Counted from the stretch's first letter, positions 45,471 through 54,525 are shown. The stretch is DNA of 64,000 nucleotides from Candidatus Mycobacterium wuenschmannii (GCF_030252325.1 NZ_CP126981.1:1178001-1242000), one strand, 5' to 3'. Translations and numbers: made by a program. Notes: generated from the letters alone by a model not told the origin.

Positions 45471-45519
45471 GGTACACTATTGATCTAAACGTTCATTAGT
45501 GAATAGATCTTTCAGTACC
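45471..45519. promoter_or_regulatory. Long dyad in the divergent TetR/MAA promoter region
   Basis: Inverted arms GATCTA (45482-45487) and TAGATC (45504-45509) are nested inside outer arms GGTAC (45471-45475) and GTACC (45515-45519), sharing one centre near 45495. An inner TTCA-4-TGAA lies at 45492-45503. This is the natural operator for the adjacent TetR protein; promoters for both directions would overlap it. Confidence 0.65.
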
Positions 45520-45595
45520 GAATCAGGTCTCCATCGGCTAACTTCTCTGAGGCGGTTCAACTCAGGAAAGGCCAGCTCAACAATGAAGTGCGTGG

Positions 45596-46192
45596 ATGAC
45601 ACCCGGTACGGGCGATAACTCGGCCGGTGGCAGTGAGGATGCGCGGGTGGCTCGCACCCGCGCAGACGTCGCGCGGGCCGCTCTCGAGGTGCTGACCGGC
45701 GAAGGTTCCGATGCCGTCACCCACGCGCGGGTTGCTGAGCTTGCGGGTTACTCCAAAACTACGCTCTACACACATTGGCCGTCCCGTGCCGAGTTGGTCG
45801 CCCTCGCACTCGATGGGCTCGGCGATCTCCCGCATCACGAACGAAGCGGTGACCTGCGCGACGATCTCGTCGGCGAACTGAAGGCCTTTCGCGGTGGCAT
45901 CACCGAAATGCGGCTGGACCGCATCCTGACCGGAATGGCCCAGTGGGCATCGGTCGACGAGATGCGGGAGATCCGGGACAAGATCAACAATTCCGGGCAG
46001 GGCCCGTTGCGCGCGATGCTCGGCGAGGTGCTCGACGGCGCCGACCTCGAAGCCGCCGTATCGATGCTCACCGGCGTCGTGGCGTGTCCCTCAATCATGT
46101 TCGGTTCGCTGCCCGACGACGAGGTGATCGCGGCGGCCGTGGACATCGTGCTGCGCAGTGCGAAATCCCGGCGGGCGCCTACGCGTTCCTGA
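45596..46192 (+). CDS. TetR-family regulator, divergent from the MAA operon
   Basis: 198 residues. N-terminal HTH: RTRADVARAALEVLTGEGSDAVTHARVAELAGYSKTTLYTHWPSRAELVALAL (about 20-72), with the recognition helix around YSKTTLYTHW. The C-terminal ligand domain is helical and unlike named sub-families. Its start lies 199 bases from the HAD gene's start on the other strand, with a strong dyad between them, so it probably controls the MAA cluster and itself. ATG at 45596 is chosen for the frame; the ribosome site is weak. Confidence 0.85.
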   Translation: MTPGTGDNSAGGSEDARVARTRADVARAALEVLTGEGSDAVTHARVAELAGYSKTTLYTHWPSRAELVALALDGLGDLPHHERSGDLRDDLVGELKAFRGGITEMRLDRILTGMAQWASVDEMREIRDKINNSGQGPLRAMLGEVLDGADLEAAVSMLTGVVACPSIMFGSLPDDEVIAAAVDIVLRSAKSRRAPTRS

Positions 46193-46256
46193 CCCGCTCG
46201 TGTCTGAGCCGCCAAATTCGCAAAAGCCGAAGTCAAGACGCGTACATTGACGTTTC

Positions 46257-46865
46257 ATGTTTCGCGGACGCGCGACGCTCATGCGGGCGAACCCCCGGCT
46301 GAAGTCCGTCGTGGGAGGTTCTGCGGTTGCCGCGTTGCTATTGGTCGCGGCGATCGGCTTTCTTCCGGGGACGACGAAGCTCGTTGCGGCCGCGGCCATC
46401 CTGGTCGGCTTCATCACCATCTACCCGCGCGCCCTGTCATGCGCTCTGGTGCCGCAGCGCGCCCCAGTGGAGCTCTACGTCGACCAGGACGGCGTCTACG
46501 CCGATGACGCGCCGCTCGCGCTGCGCGGCGAGATCGAGCACGCCTACATCAGGCCGGCGCTGGCCGCCCGCGACAGTCGCCACGCGAGCCACGGCGCTGC
46601 GACACCCGCCAGCTACGACGTGCACCTGCCGTCGTATCCGCTGACGGTCGAGCTGCTCGTCCGGCATCGCGGGCAGGTCAACATCGACCCGGGCGGCCAG
46701 GACTCGGCCGCCGAAATCCTTACCGCGCTTGGTTTTCCGGTGACGATGTGCGCGGCCAACCACCGCGCCCAGACCAACAGCCAGCGGACGACGTCGGTGA
46801 TACTCGTCGCGCTGTTCGTCGTGGCCTACGTCAGCTATTACCTCTTCATGTCGACTCACCACTGA
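46257..46865 (+). CDS. Unrecognised membrane protein
   Basis: 202 residues, not recognised. Two adjacent hydrophobic segments near 18-57 ([39 protein letters not shown]) and one near the C-terminus ([19 protein letters not shown]) flank an 110-residue soluble part rich in charged and small residues ([30 protein letters not shown], then [21 protein letters not shown]). This has the look of a PH-like or bPH2-type fold, but I cannot confirm it. It may follow the TetR gene as a second plus-strand gene 65 bases away. Its last 20 bases overlap lldD2 on the other strand. Confidence 0.7.
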   Translation: MFRGRATLMRANPRLKSVVGGSAVAALLLVAAIGFLPGTTKLVAAAAILVGFITIYPRALSCALVPQRAPVELYVDQDGVYADDAPLALRGEIEHAYIRPALAARDSRHASHGAATPASYDVHLPSYPLTVELLVRHRGQVNIDPGGQDSAAEILTALGFPVTMCAANHRAQTNSQRTTSVILVALFVVAYVSYYLFMSTHH

Positions 46866-48093
46866 CGACCGGCACCAGTCGCCGCAACTGGGTGACGTGC
46901 TTGGGGGAGAGTTCCTCGAGACAGGCCACACCCAGCAGCTTCATGGTGCGAACCAGTTCAGCGGTCAGGATCTCGATGGCGCGACGCACCCCGGCCTCGC
47001 CGCCGGCCATCAGGCCGTACAGGTAGGCCCGGCCGATCAGCGTGGTGCGGGCGCCCAGCGCGACCGCGGCGACGATGTCGGCGCCGGACATGATGCCGGT
47101 GTCGACTAGGACCTCGGTGTGTGCGCCCAGTTCACGTGCCACCGTCGGCAGCAGATGGAACGGCACCGGGGCCCGGTCGAGCTGACGGCCGCCGTGATTG
47201 GACAACACGATGCCGTCGACCCCGAGATCGGCGACGGCGCGGGCGTCCTCGAGGGTCTGGATGCCCTTGACGACGAGCTTGCCCGGCCACCGCGCCTTGA
47301 TCCAGGCGAGGTCGTCGAAGGTCAGGGTCGGGTCGAACATCGAATCCAGGTACTCGCCGACAGTGCCCGACCACCGATCTAGCGACGCGAACGACAGCGG
47401 TTCGGTGGTCAACAGGTCGAACCACCAGCGTGGTCGCAACGCCGCGTCGATTGCGGTCTTCAGCGTGAGCGCCGGCGGAATCGACATTCCGTTGCGGACA
47501 TCGCGCAACCGGGCACCGGCTACCGGGACGTCGACGGTAGCCAGCAGCGTGTCGAAGCCGGCGTCGGCAGCGCGCTGCACCAGGGCCATCGACCGTTCCC
47601 GGTCGCGCCACATGTACAGCTGAAACCATTTGCGGCCGTTCGGCACAGCGGCCACGACATCCTCGATCGAGGCCGTTCCCAACGTCGAGAGCGAAAAGGG
47701 TATGCCGGCCGACGCGGCGGCTCGCGCCCCGGCGACCTCGCCCTCGGTGTGCATCAGGCGTGTGAATCCCGTCGGCGCAATTGCGAAGGGGAGCGCGACC
47801 GGGCCGCCCAGCACCTGTCGATCCGTGCGGGCGTCGCTGACGTCACGCAGGATCGTCGGGTGAAATTCGATGTCGCGAAACGCTTGTCGAGCGCGACCGA
47901 GTGAAATCTCCTCCTCGGCAGCGCCGTCGGTGTAGTCGAAGGCCGCGCGGGGTGTCCGGCGTTTGGCCAGTCGCCGTAGGTCGTCGATCGTCAACGCGTC
48001 ATCAAGGCGGCGCTGCACACGGTCCAACCGCGGCGTGCGAAAACGGATCAGCGGTGCGAGATCGTGCGCTCTCGGCATCCGACGTGTGACCAC
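46846..48093 (-). CDS. lldD2: FMN-dependent L-lactate dehydrogenase
   Basis: 415 residues. Oxidises L-lactate to pyruvate on the respiratory chain. Flavin-binding and active-site blocks: [49 protein letters not shown], and [12 protein letters not shown] with the catalytic HGGRQLD ([14 protein letters not shown]). FMN loop [19 protein letters not shown] and [16 protein letters not shown] close the barrel. It is nearly collinear with Rv1872c. Start GTG at 48093. The C-terminus overlaps the unknown membrane-protein gene by 20 bases. Confidence 0.95.
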   Translation of the reverse strand: MVTRRMPRAHDLAPLIRFRTPRLDRVQRRLDDALTIDDLRRLAKRRTPRAAFDYTDGAAEEEISLGRARQAFRDIEFHPTILRDVSDARTDRQVLGGPVALPFAIAPTGFTRLMHTEGEVAGARAAASAGIPFSLSTLGTASIEDVVAAVPNGRKWFQLYMWRDRERSMALVQRAADAGFDTLLATVDVPVAGARLRDVRNGMSIPPALTLKTAIDAALRPRWWFDLLTTEPLSFASLDRWSGTVGEYLDSMFDPTLTFDDLAWIKARWPGKLVVKGIQTLEDARAVADLGVDGIVLSNHGGRQLDRAPVPFHLLPTVARELGAHTEVLVDTGIMSGADIVAAVALGARTTLIGRAYLYGLMAGGEAGVRRAIEILTAELVRTMKLLGVACLEELSPKHVTQLRRLVPVVSGEST

Positions 48094-48111
48094 TGTGCCA
48101 CCGTAGGACGT

Positions 48112-48543
48112 ATGCCATTCACAAGCGAACCCTTCGACCTGCAGCGGTTCGTCGACGCGCAGGAGCGGGTGTATTCGGATGTCGTCGATGAGCTACGGGC
48201 GGGCCGAAAACGCAGCCATTGGATCTGGTTCATTTTCCCGCAGATCGCCGGTCTCGGCAGCAGCGCGACCGCAGCGCGGTATGCGATTTCGACACTCGAC
48301 GAGGCGCGCGCCTACGTTCGTCACGACGTCCTCGGGCCCCGGCTACGCGAATGCACCCGACTGGTCAACGCCGTCCAGGACAAGACGATCGGCGAGATAT
48401 TCGGATCGCCCGACGACTTGAAGGTCCGCTCGTCGATGACGCTGTTCGCCCGCGCCACCGACGACAACGGCGATTTCCGCGCGCTCTTGGACCGCTATTA
48501 CGCAGGCGAGGAGGATCCGCTGACGCTGCGTCGCCTCGCTTAG
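48112..48543 (+). CDS. DUF1810 protein (Rv1873-like)
   Basis: 143 residues. DUF1810 landmarks: [64 protein letters not shown] and [20 protein letters not shown]. Some DUF1810 members have been tied to NAD/ADP-ribose chemistry through the NADAR-like fold; I do not claim it here. Start ATG at 48112. It overlaps the GH13 stop by four bases (convergent). Confidence 0.9.
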   Translation: MPFTSEPFDLQRFVDAQERVYSDVVDELRAGRKRSHWIWFIFPQIAGLGSSATAARYAISTLDEARAYVRHDVLGPRLRECTRLVNAVQDKTIGEIFGSPDDLKVRSSMTLFARATDDNGDFRALLDRYYAGEEDPLTLRRLA

Positions 48544-49838
48544 ACCGGACGCAGAATCCGCCAGCCATGCGGTTCGACGGTCACCGTCTCGGCGACCTCG
48601 GGCGGTGGAGCCCCGCTGCCGGAGATGACCTCGGCTCGTGCGGACTCCAATCGCACCCGCAGCGGCTTGTCGTCGATGTTGAGCGCCACGACCAACGCGC
48701 TATCGCCGTTGCGGCTTTCGTAGACGTACTGCTTGTTGTCCAGCCGCACCGCCGAGGTCGACGCGCCGTACAACCACGGATGGCGCCGGCGCAGTCCGAC
48801 CAGGTATTGGTGCAGCGACCAGATCTGGGCACCGCGTTCATCGAGTCGGGCTGGGGGAGAGCCGAACTCCGGTCGCACGGCGTCATCGCCGCCGAAACGC
48901 TCCTCTTTGACACCGCGGTAGCCGAACTCGTCGCCGGCGTAGATGCTCGGGACGCCCCCGACGGTCATCAGGACGACGAGCGCGTGGGCCAGGTGCTCGG
49001 GCCGCTCGATCTGACTGGCGATCCGGGTCACGTCGTGGTTACCGATGAACGTCAGTGGCGCGAACGTCTCCCGGAAGTCGTTGTGCCGCTGTAGCGCATG
49101 GTCGAGTTCGAAGAAGTTGCCGTCATTCAGACCGCTCCAGATCGCCTTCCACAACTCGTACTGGGTGGCGGAATCGAATCCGGTCTCACGCACCACCGCG
49201 GCGTAATCGCCGTGGATGAGTTCGCCGACGAACCAGGCATCGGGATGCGTTTCGCGCACCTTCGGGAGCACCGATGTCCAGAACTGCTGTGGCACAGCAT
49301 AAGCAGCATCCAGTCGCCAGCCATCGGCACCGCGGGCCAGCCAATGATTCATCACGTCGACGGTGTGGGAGACGACGTCGGGGTTGTCGTGGTTCAGGGT
49401 GAGCAGGCCCTCGTGGCCTTCGAAGGTGTGAAATCGCCCGGCCCGGCCGCGAAACCAGCCCGCGGCGGCGGCGTCGTTCGGAGCTTCGCGGTACTTCACG
49501 AAATCGGTACCGACGTGGTTGAAGACCCCATCGAGCAGGACCCGCAGACCCCGCCGGCGCGCCTCGGAGATGAGGTAGTCGAAGTCGGCATCGTCGCCGA
49601 GCCGCGGATCGATGCGGTAGTGGTCGCTGGTGTCGTAGCCGTGGGTGCGGGAGGCGAAGATCGGCCCGAGCGCAACTCCCGAAGCGCCCAGCGCGATCGC
49701 GTGATCCAACCATTCGGCGACGCGGCGCAACCGGTGCTCACCCGGTCCGGGCGGTGCATCAGAGGGAAAGGCCCCTACGAAGCCCAGCGGGTAGACGTGC
49801 CACCAAACGACGTGTTCGACCCAACTCATCTTCGGCAC
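48540..49838 (-). CDS. GH13-family glycoside hydrolase (alpha-amylase superfamily)
   Basis: 432 residues. GH13 catalytic triad: nucleophile D177 (DGWRLDAAY), acid/base E206 (FVGELIHGD) and D269 (FIGNHDVTR), with region I LLDGVFNHVG. It has the TIM barrel and a short C-terminal beta domain, no signal peptide and no binding module, so it is cytosolic and probably acts on alpha-glucosides or trehalose-like sugars. Start GTG at 49838, since AGGAG lies five bases upstream; it overlaps the deaminase remnant. Confidence 0.9.
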   Translation of the reverse strand: MPKMSWVEHVVWWHVYPLGFVGAFPSDAPPGPGEHRLRRVAEWLDHAIALGASGVALGPIFASRTHGYDTSDHYRIDPRLGDDADFDYLISEARRRGLRVLLDGVFNHVGTDFVKYREAPNDAAAAGWFRGRAGRFHTFEGHEGLLTLNHDNPDVVSHTVDVMNHWLARGADGWRLDAAYAVPQQFWTSVLPKVRETHPDAWFVGELIHGDYAAVVRETGFDSATQYELWKAIWSGLNDGNFFELDHALQRHNDFRETFAPLTFIGNHDVTRIASQIERPEHLAHALVVLMTVGGVPSIYAGDEFGYRGVKEERFGGDDAVRPEFGSPPARLDERGAQIWSLHQYLVGLRRRHPWLYGASTSAVRLDNKQYVYESRNGDSALVVALNIDDKPLRVRLESARAEVISGSGAPPPEVAETVTVEPHGWRILRPV

Positions 49839-49972
49839 CCGTTCTCCTGCAGCGTCGTTCCGTCAGCACCGGCCAGCACCGCACCATAAGGACCGGGACC
49901 GGCTTTCAGTGCGGTGCGGGCAAGTCCGACGCAGCGCCGCAGGTGCTGCAGATCGACGGCGGTGACGACCAC
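49826..49972 (-). pseudogene. Remnant of a nucleoside deaminase
   Basis: 48 codons before a stop: VDLQHLRRCVGLARTALKAG, PYGAVLAGADGTTLQENGC. This matches the first 45 residues of cytidine/guanine deaminase-type enzymes (usually PFGSVLVDADG... and then HxE and PCxxC zinc motifs). Everything after the first strand pair is missing and replaced by the GH13 gene's start, which overlaps it. A short start fragment like this is probably a decayed gene, not an active enzyme. Confidence 0.6.
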
Positions 49973-49997
49973 AAGCCCGGAGTTTACGGGCGAATGG

Positions 49998-50534
49998 CTA
50001 TCCGGCGGTCGCCAGAGTCTCGGCAGTGGTGATCGCCTGGGCGGCACCGGCGACGATCGCTGCGACCTTCAACGCCTCGAGAATCGCCTCGCGTTCGACG
50101 CCGGCCTCCCGCAAGGTGTGCTCGTGCGCGCTCACGCAGTGCCCGCAACCGTTGATCGACGAGACCGCGAAGGACCACAACTCGAAGTTGGCCTTGTCCA
50201 CGCCTGGGTTGCCGATGATGTTCATCCGCAGACCAGGACGTAGGTCGTCGTACTTGCCGTCCAGGAAGCCGCGTCCCCGATAGAACACGTTGTTCATGCC
50301 CATGATCGACGCCGCGCCCAGCGCGGCCTGGTAGGCCTCGGCGGACAGCTCGTCGGCGGCCTCGGCGCCAATCTCGGCCAGCACCCGCGTGTTTCGCGTT
50401 GCCGCGGCGCTGGCCAGCAACGTGCCCCACAACTGCTCGGTGTTCAGCGCGGTGGTCCGGCTGATCGAGCCGAGGTTCAGCTTCAGGTCCTTGGCGTACT
50501 CGGGCAGTGCCTCTTTCAGATTGTCGATACCCAT
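49998..50534 (-). CDS. ahpD: Alkylhydroperoxidase AhpD
   Basis: 178 residues. AhpD-type thioredoxin-like carrier with the catalytic CxxC at C130/C133 and H137 ([14 protein letters not shown]), preceded by [29 protein letters not shown]. It reduces AhpC using lipoamide from the 2-oxoacid dehydrogenase complexes in mycobacteria. It starts 15 bases after the ahpC stop on the same strand, so they are co-transcribed. The pair with divergent oxyR matches the order around M. tuberculosis ahpC, though at a different place in that genome. Confidence 0.96.
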   Translation of the reverse strand: MGIDNLKEALPEYAKDLKLNLGSISRTTALNTEQLWGTLLASAAATRNTRVLAEIGAEAADELSAEAYQAALGAASIMGMNNVFYRGRGFLDGKYDDLRPGLRMNIIGNPGVDKANFELWSFAVSSINGCGHCVSAHEHTLREAGVEREAILEALKVAAIVAGAAQAITTAETLATAG

Positions 50535-50549
50535 GAGGTCCTCCTCCGA

Positions 50550-51137
50550 TCAGGCCGAAGCCTTGAGCAGCTCGCCGGCGTCCAGCGTCGGGTCGCCCTT
50601 CTTCCAATTGCACGCGCACAGCTCGTCGGACTGCAGGGCGTCCAGCACGCGCAACACCTCGTCGACGTTGCGGCCGACCGAACCGGCGGTCACCGACACG
50701 AACTGGATTTCGTTGTTCGGGTCAACGATGTAGGTGACACGGTCGGCGACGCCGTCGGCGTTGAGCGCGCCAGTAGCCTGCGCCAGTTCCCGCTTGAGAT
50801 CCGAAAGCATCGGGAACGGAAGCTTTTTCAAGTCGTCGTGCTGAGCACGCCACTGGAAGTGCACGAACTCGTTATCCACCGAGGCACCGAGCACCTGGGT
50901 GTCGCGGTCGATGAACTCGTCGTTCAACTTGCCGAATGCGGCGATTTCGGTCGGGCACACAAAGGTGAAGTCCTTGGGCCAGAAGAAGACCACCCGCCAC
51001 TTGCCTGCGAAGTCGTCACTGGAAATCGTGGTGAAGTAGTCCTCCGGCTGCTGGGCATCGACCTTGGAGAGGTCTCCACCGATCAACGCCGTCAGCTTGT
51101 AGGCCGGGAACTGGTCGCCAATGGTCAGCAGTGCCAT
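50550..51137 (-). CDS. ahpC: Alkyl hydroperoxide reductase AhpC
   Basis: 195 residues. Peroxidatic cysteine C61 (FTFVCPTEI) and resolving cysteines C174 and C176 (DELCACNW), the same positions as in M. tuberculosis AhpC. It removes organic peroxides and peroxynitrite in the cytosol, with AhpD as reductant. ATG at 51137 follows AGGACC-type sequence (GGAGGACCGACATG). It shares a 104-bp intergenic region with oxyR. Confidence 0.97.
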   Translation of the reverse strand: MALLTIGDQFPAYKLTALIGGDLSKVDAQQPEDYFTTISSDDFAGKWRVVFFWPKDFTFVCPTEIAAFGKLNDEFIDRDTQVLGASVDNEFVHFQWRAQHDDLKKLPFPMLSDLKRELAQATGALNADGVADRVTYIVDPNNEIQFVSVTAGSVGRNVDEVLRVLDALQSDELCACNWKKGDPTLDAGELLKASA

Positions 51138-51199
51138 GTCGGTCCTCCACTCAAATTGGATTTAGTCAAGAATGTTGCTTCACCATCCTGCCGGAACCA

Positions 51200-51217
51200 C
51201 ACTTTGAATGAAAGGTG
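51200..51217. promoter_or_regulatory. Candidate OxyR site between ahpC and oxyR
   Basis: An imperfect dyad, CACTTT...AAAGGTG over 18 bp, lies 25 bases before the oxyR ATG in the divergent region. LysR-type regulators normally bind such a T-N11-A-containing site between themselves and the controlled gene. The match is weak and rests mainly on position. Confidence 0.35.
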
Positions 51218-51241
51218 ATCTCTCCCACTACACTGATAGGC

Positions 51242-52177
51242 ATGTCCGATAAGAGTTATCAGCCGACGATCGCCGGCCTGCGGGCCTTCGTCGCGGTGGC
51301 CGAAAAGCATCACTTCGGCAGTGCGGCAACGACTCTCGGAGTCAGCCAGTCGACGCTGTCGCAGGCACTGTCGGCGCTGGAAACCGGCCTTGGGGTACAG
51401 CTGGTCGAGCGGTCCACCCGCCGGGTTTTCCTGACGGCCGAGGGCAGCGCGCTGCTGCCGCTGGCGCAGGCGGTGATCGACGCGGCGGCGGCATTCACCG
51501 CGGCCGCCGCGGGGTCCGCAGATCCGCTTCAGGGCACCATCCGACTCGGCTTGATTCCGACGGTGGCGCCCTACGTCCTGCCGACCCTGCTCGCCGGCCT
51601 CGCCGAGCGGTTGCCCGGGCTGACACTGCGGGTGATCGAGGACCAGACCGAGCGGCTGTTGACCGGACTGCGGGAGGGGTCGATCGACGCGGCCCTGATC
51701 GCGTTGCCTGCCGACGCCGCCGGCGTGACCGAGATCCCGATTTACGACGAGGATTTCGTGTTAGCGCTGCCGCCCGGCCATCCGCTGGCCGGTAAGCGGC
51801 GAGTGCATCCGACGGTGCTGGCCGAGCTGCCGTTGTTGCTGCTCGACGAGGGGCACTGCCTGCGCGATCAGGCGCTCGACGTCTGCCGGAAGGCGGGCGT
51901 GCAGGCCGACCTGGCGAATACCCGCGCGGCATCGCTGGCCACGGCGGTGCAGTGCGTCGCCGGCGGGCTGGGTGTCACGCTGATCCCGCGGAGCGCGGTA
52001 TCTGTCGAGAGCGTGCGCAGCCGCCTGGACCTGGCCTACTTCGCCACACCTCGGCCCGGCCGCCGCATCGGGCTGGTATTCCGGTCGTCGAGCGGACGCG
52101 AAGGACCGTACCGACAGCTCGCCGAGATGGTCGGGGAGTTGTTGGCCGCGGACCAGCAGATACGCCCGGTCACGTAG
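51242..52177 (+). CDS. oxyR: OxyR, LysR-type peroxide sensor
   Basis: 311 residues. LysR HTH at 10-70 ([35 protein letters not shown]) and the redox cysteines C206 and C215 in [15 protein letters not shown], the spacing of OxyR disulfide sensors. It senses peroxide and activates ahpCD. Start ATG at 51242; an upstream in-frame ATG at 51215 would read through the dyad and is rejected. It is intact; the M. tuberculosis counterpart is inactivated by multiple mutations. Confidence 0.93.
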   Translation: MSDKSYQPTIAGLRAFVAVAEKHHFGSAATTLGVSQSTLSQALSALETGLGVQLVERSTRRVFLTAEGSALLPLAQAVIDAAAAFTAAAAGSADPLQGTIRLGLIPTVAPYVLPTLLAGLAERLPGLTLRVIEDQTERLLTGLREGSIDAALIALPADAAGVTEIPIYDEDFVLALPPGHPLAGKRRVHPTVLAELPLLLLDEGHCLRDQALDVCRKAGVQADLANTRAASLATAVQCVAGGLGVTLIPRSAVSVESVRSRLDLAYFATPRPGRRIGLVFRSSSGREGPYRQLAEMVGELLAADQQIRPVT

Positions 52178-52229
52178 CCGGGGGCACCCCACCACCGGGG
52201 CAGGAATGAACGTGTTCTAGTTTCGCTAG

Positions 52230-52862
52230 ATGTTGGACTTCACGCTCGAGAACCTCAGCGCCGAGGACGTCGAACGGTTGCGGGGGATCTACCAGCCCCT
52301 GGCGGAGTCGGTTCGGGAGTTGATCGACGCGACGGTCAGGACCGAAGTAGACGCCGACGCGGTCGCGGCCGCCAAGGCCGAGATCGACGCCGCCACAGCA
52401 CGTTTACGCACCAAGCAAACCGCGGGCAGCTTCGGTGTCCGCTATCTGGAGACCGGCGAGCGGATGGCTTGGGGCAACGCCGTCATCGGCATCCGAAACC
52501 CGATCGCGCCGCCGGTGAACATCCGTCGCGAGGAGACCGGCACATTCGTCAGCGACTTTCATCTGGGCGCCCCGTACGAGGGGCCGCCCGGTCACGTCCA
52601 CGGCGGGGTGGCCGCTCTGGTGCTCGACCATCTGCTGGGTGAGGCCGCGGCCGACGGCATCAATCCACGCCTGACCGGCACAATCAGCTTCCGCTACGTC
52701 CGGGCCACTCGACTCGGGGATCTGCACGCCGAGGCCATGATCACCGGGACCGAGGGCGCCAAGACCTACGCGGTGGGCCACCTCGCCGACGCGGAGGGCG
52801 TCACCGTCGAGGCCGAAGGCGTCTTCATCCAGCCGCGCTGGTCGCGGGAACGCGCGGAATAG
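52230..52862 (+). CDS. Hotdog-fold acyl-CoA thioesterase (PaaI family)
   Basis: 210 residues. A helical N-terminal part (about 1-70) precedes a hotdog domain with GPPGHVHGGVAALVLDHLLGEAA at about 113-135, TGTISFRYVRATRLGDLHAEAMI and the final strands. The HGG motif with a downstream aspartate is the thioesterase/4HBT signature. Substrate is unknown. It starts soon after oxyR on the plus strand and lies 9 bases upstream of the EthD-like gene. Confidence 0.85.
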   Translation: MLDFTLENLSAEDVERLRGIYQPLAESVRELIDATVRTEVDADAVAAAKAEIDAATARLRTKQTAGSFGVRYLETGERMAWGNAVIGIRNPIAPPVNIRREETGTFVSDFHLGAPYEGPPGHVHGGVAALVLDHLLGEAAADGINPRLTGTISFRYVRATRLGDLHAEAMITGTEGAKTYAVGHLADAEGVTVEAEGVFIQPRWSRERAE

Positions 52863-52871
52863 ATTTCCAGA

Positions 52872-53570
52872 ATGGAAAAGGTGATCGCGGTTCTTCGGGC
52901 CGCCGACGCGGACGAGAAGTGGTGTGAGCGTCAGCGCGGCCCCGTCGCCGAGGCGGTCCTCGCGCTCGGCGTCGCCGGGCTGACGGTCAATGTCCGCGAC
53001 TCGGCGGTGAGCCATTCGATGATGACGCTCACCATGCTGGACCCACCCGCCGCCGCGATTGTCAGCATCTGGACCCCGCAGTGCTACGGCGACCAGACCA
53101 CCGAGGCGTTGAGACTGTTAGCAGCCGAGTGCGATCAGCTGGCCGCCTATCTGGTCACCGAGTCAACCCCGCTGTCAGCGCCGCTCCAGTTGGGTGAGCG
53201 CACAACGGGATTGGCCAACATCGCGCTGCTGCGCCGACCGCCCGATCTCGACTACGCAACCTGGCTGCACCGCTGGCAGCGCGACCACACGCCGGTGGCG
53301 ATCGAGACGCAGTCCACCTTCGGGTACACGCAGAACGCCGTCGTGCGGGCGCTGACGACGGATGCGCCGCAATTGTCGGGCATCGTCGAGGAGTTGTTCC
53401 CGATCGAGGCGGTCACCGACCTGAAAGCATTCTTCGGTGCTACCGACGACGCTGATCTGCAGCAGCGACTGTCCCGAATGGTCGCCAGCACATCGGCTTT
53501 CGGCGCCAACGAGAACATCGACACCGTGCCCACCAGCCGGTACGTGCTCGCGACACCCTTCACACCTTGA
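52872..53570 (+). CDS. EthD-domain-like protein (Rv1874-like)
   Basis: 232 residues. Two tandem ferredoxin-like half-barrels: VIAVLRAADADEKWCERQRGPVAEAVLAL and ALLRRPPDLDYATWLHRWQRDHTPVAIETQSTFGYTQNAVVRAL, the second being the EthD-type motif (Y-x-x-W-x-x-x-W). Length fits Rv1874. Dimeric alpha-beta barrel proteins of this kind act on small hydrophobic compounds. No catalytic residue can be assigned. Confidence 0.7.
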   Translation: MEKVIAVLRAADADEKWCERQRGPVAEAVLALGVAGLTVNVRDSAVSHSMMTLTMLDPPAAAIVSIWTPQCYGDQTTEALRLLAAECDQLAAYLVTESTPLSAPLQLGERTTGLANIALLRRPPDLDYATWLHRWQRDHTPVAIETQSTFGYTQNAVVRALTTDAPQLSGIVEELFPIEAVTDLKAFFGATDDADLQQRLSRMVASTSAFGANENIDTVPTSRYVLATPFTP

Positions 53571-53580
53571 GGAGACGCCG

Positions 53581-54339
53581 GTGATACTCGAAGTCGACGA
53601 CCTGAACAGGGTGCGCACCCTCAGATTGAATCGGCCGGATGCGCTGAATGCGTTCAACGAAGCACTCTACGAAGCGACCGCACGGGCCTTGCACGAGGCG
53701 GCCGAGGATCCTGACATCGCGGTCGTGCTGTTGACCGGAGCGGGTCGCGCCTTCAGCGCCGGCAACGACCTCAAGGAGATGCAGGCCCGCATCCTCGATC
53801 CCGAAATGGCCAACCAGGGTTCGCATTTCACCACGATGATCGATGCGCTGACCCGGTTCCCGAAGCCGCTGATCTGCGCCGTGAACGGCGTGGGTGTCGG
53901 GATCGGCACCACGATCCTCGGCTACGCCGATCTGGTTTTCATGTCATCCACCGCGCGGCTGAAGTGCCCCTTCACCAGCCTGGGTGTCGCACCCGAGGCC
54001 GCGTCGTCCTATCTGCTGCCACAGCTGATCGGCCGGCAGAACGCCGCCTGGCTGCTGATGTCCTCGGAGTGGGTGAGCGCGCAGGAGGCACAGTCGATGG
54101 GCATGGCCTGGAAGGTGTGCGAGCCCGACGACCTGCTCGCCGAGGCCCGCAGGCACGCGGAAATCCTTGCCGCCCGGTCGATTCCGAGTCTGATCGCGGT
54201 CAAGCAGTCGATGGTCGAGCCGACTGTGCCCGATATCGCGGCGGCTACCGAGCGTGAAAATGCCCATTTCGCAGAGCTTTTGGGTGGTCAGGCCAATGCG
54301 GCCGCGCTTGCGGATTTCACCGCCAAGCGGGGGAGTTGA
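53581..54339 (+). CDS. Enoyl-CoA hydratase/isomerase family protein
   Basis: 252 residues. Crotonase fold: LNRPDALNAFNEAL near the start, oxyanion-hole GAGRAFSAGNDLKEM at about 58-72, VNGVGVGIGTTILGYADLVF near 105-125, and FTSLGVAPEAASSYLLPQLIG. E near the glutamate positions of hydratases reads VAPEAAS. This matches the delta3,delta2-isomerase/hydratase type; which reaction is undecided. GTG at 53581 with GAGGAG seven bases upstream; it begins 10 bases after the EthD stop. Confidence 0.9.
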   Translation: MILEVDDLNRVRTLRLNRPDALNAFNEALYEATARALHEAAEDPDIAVVLLTGAGRAFSAGNDLKEMQARILDPEMANQGSHFTTMIDALTRFPKPLICAVNGVGVGIGTTILGYADLVFMSSTARLKCPFTSLGVAPEAASSYLLPQLIGRQNAAWLLMSSEWVSAQEAQSMGMAWKVCEPDDLLAEARRHAEILAARSIPSLIAVKQSMVEPTVPDIAAATERENAHFAELLGGQANAAALADFTAKRGS

Positions 54340-54342
54340 GAC

Positions 54343-54525
54343 TCAGGACCCAGTGGGTTGTAGCTGCGCGGCGGCCTCGATGATCGCCCGAACCGTGCGC
54401 CGGCACCGTCCGCAGTCGAGGCCCGCACCACAGCGTGCCGCGACCTCTTTGGACGTGGAGCATCCGCTCGCGACCGCATCGGAAACGGTCTGGCTGGTGA
54501 CTCCTTCGCAGAGGCAGACGTACAT
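54343..54525 (-). CDS. bfd: Bacterioferritin-associated ferredoxin
   Basis: 60 residues with the BFD [2Fe-2S] ligands: C4 and C6 (MYVCLCEGVT) and C38 and C41 (LDCGRCRRTV). It reduces the ferric core of bacterioferritin so that iron can leave. Start ATG at 54525 is the usual family start; an in-frame GTG at 54570 would be too long. It is divergent from bfrA, with two IdeR boxes between, so both are iron-controlled. Confidence 0.88.
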   Translation of the reverse strand: MYVCLCEGVTSQTVSDAVASGCSTSKEVAARCGAGLDCGRCRRTVRAIIEAAAQLQPTGS

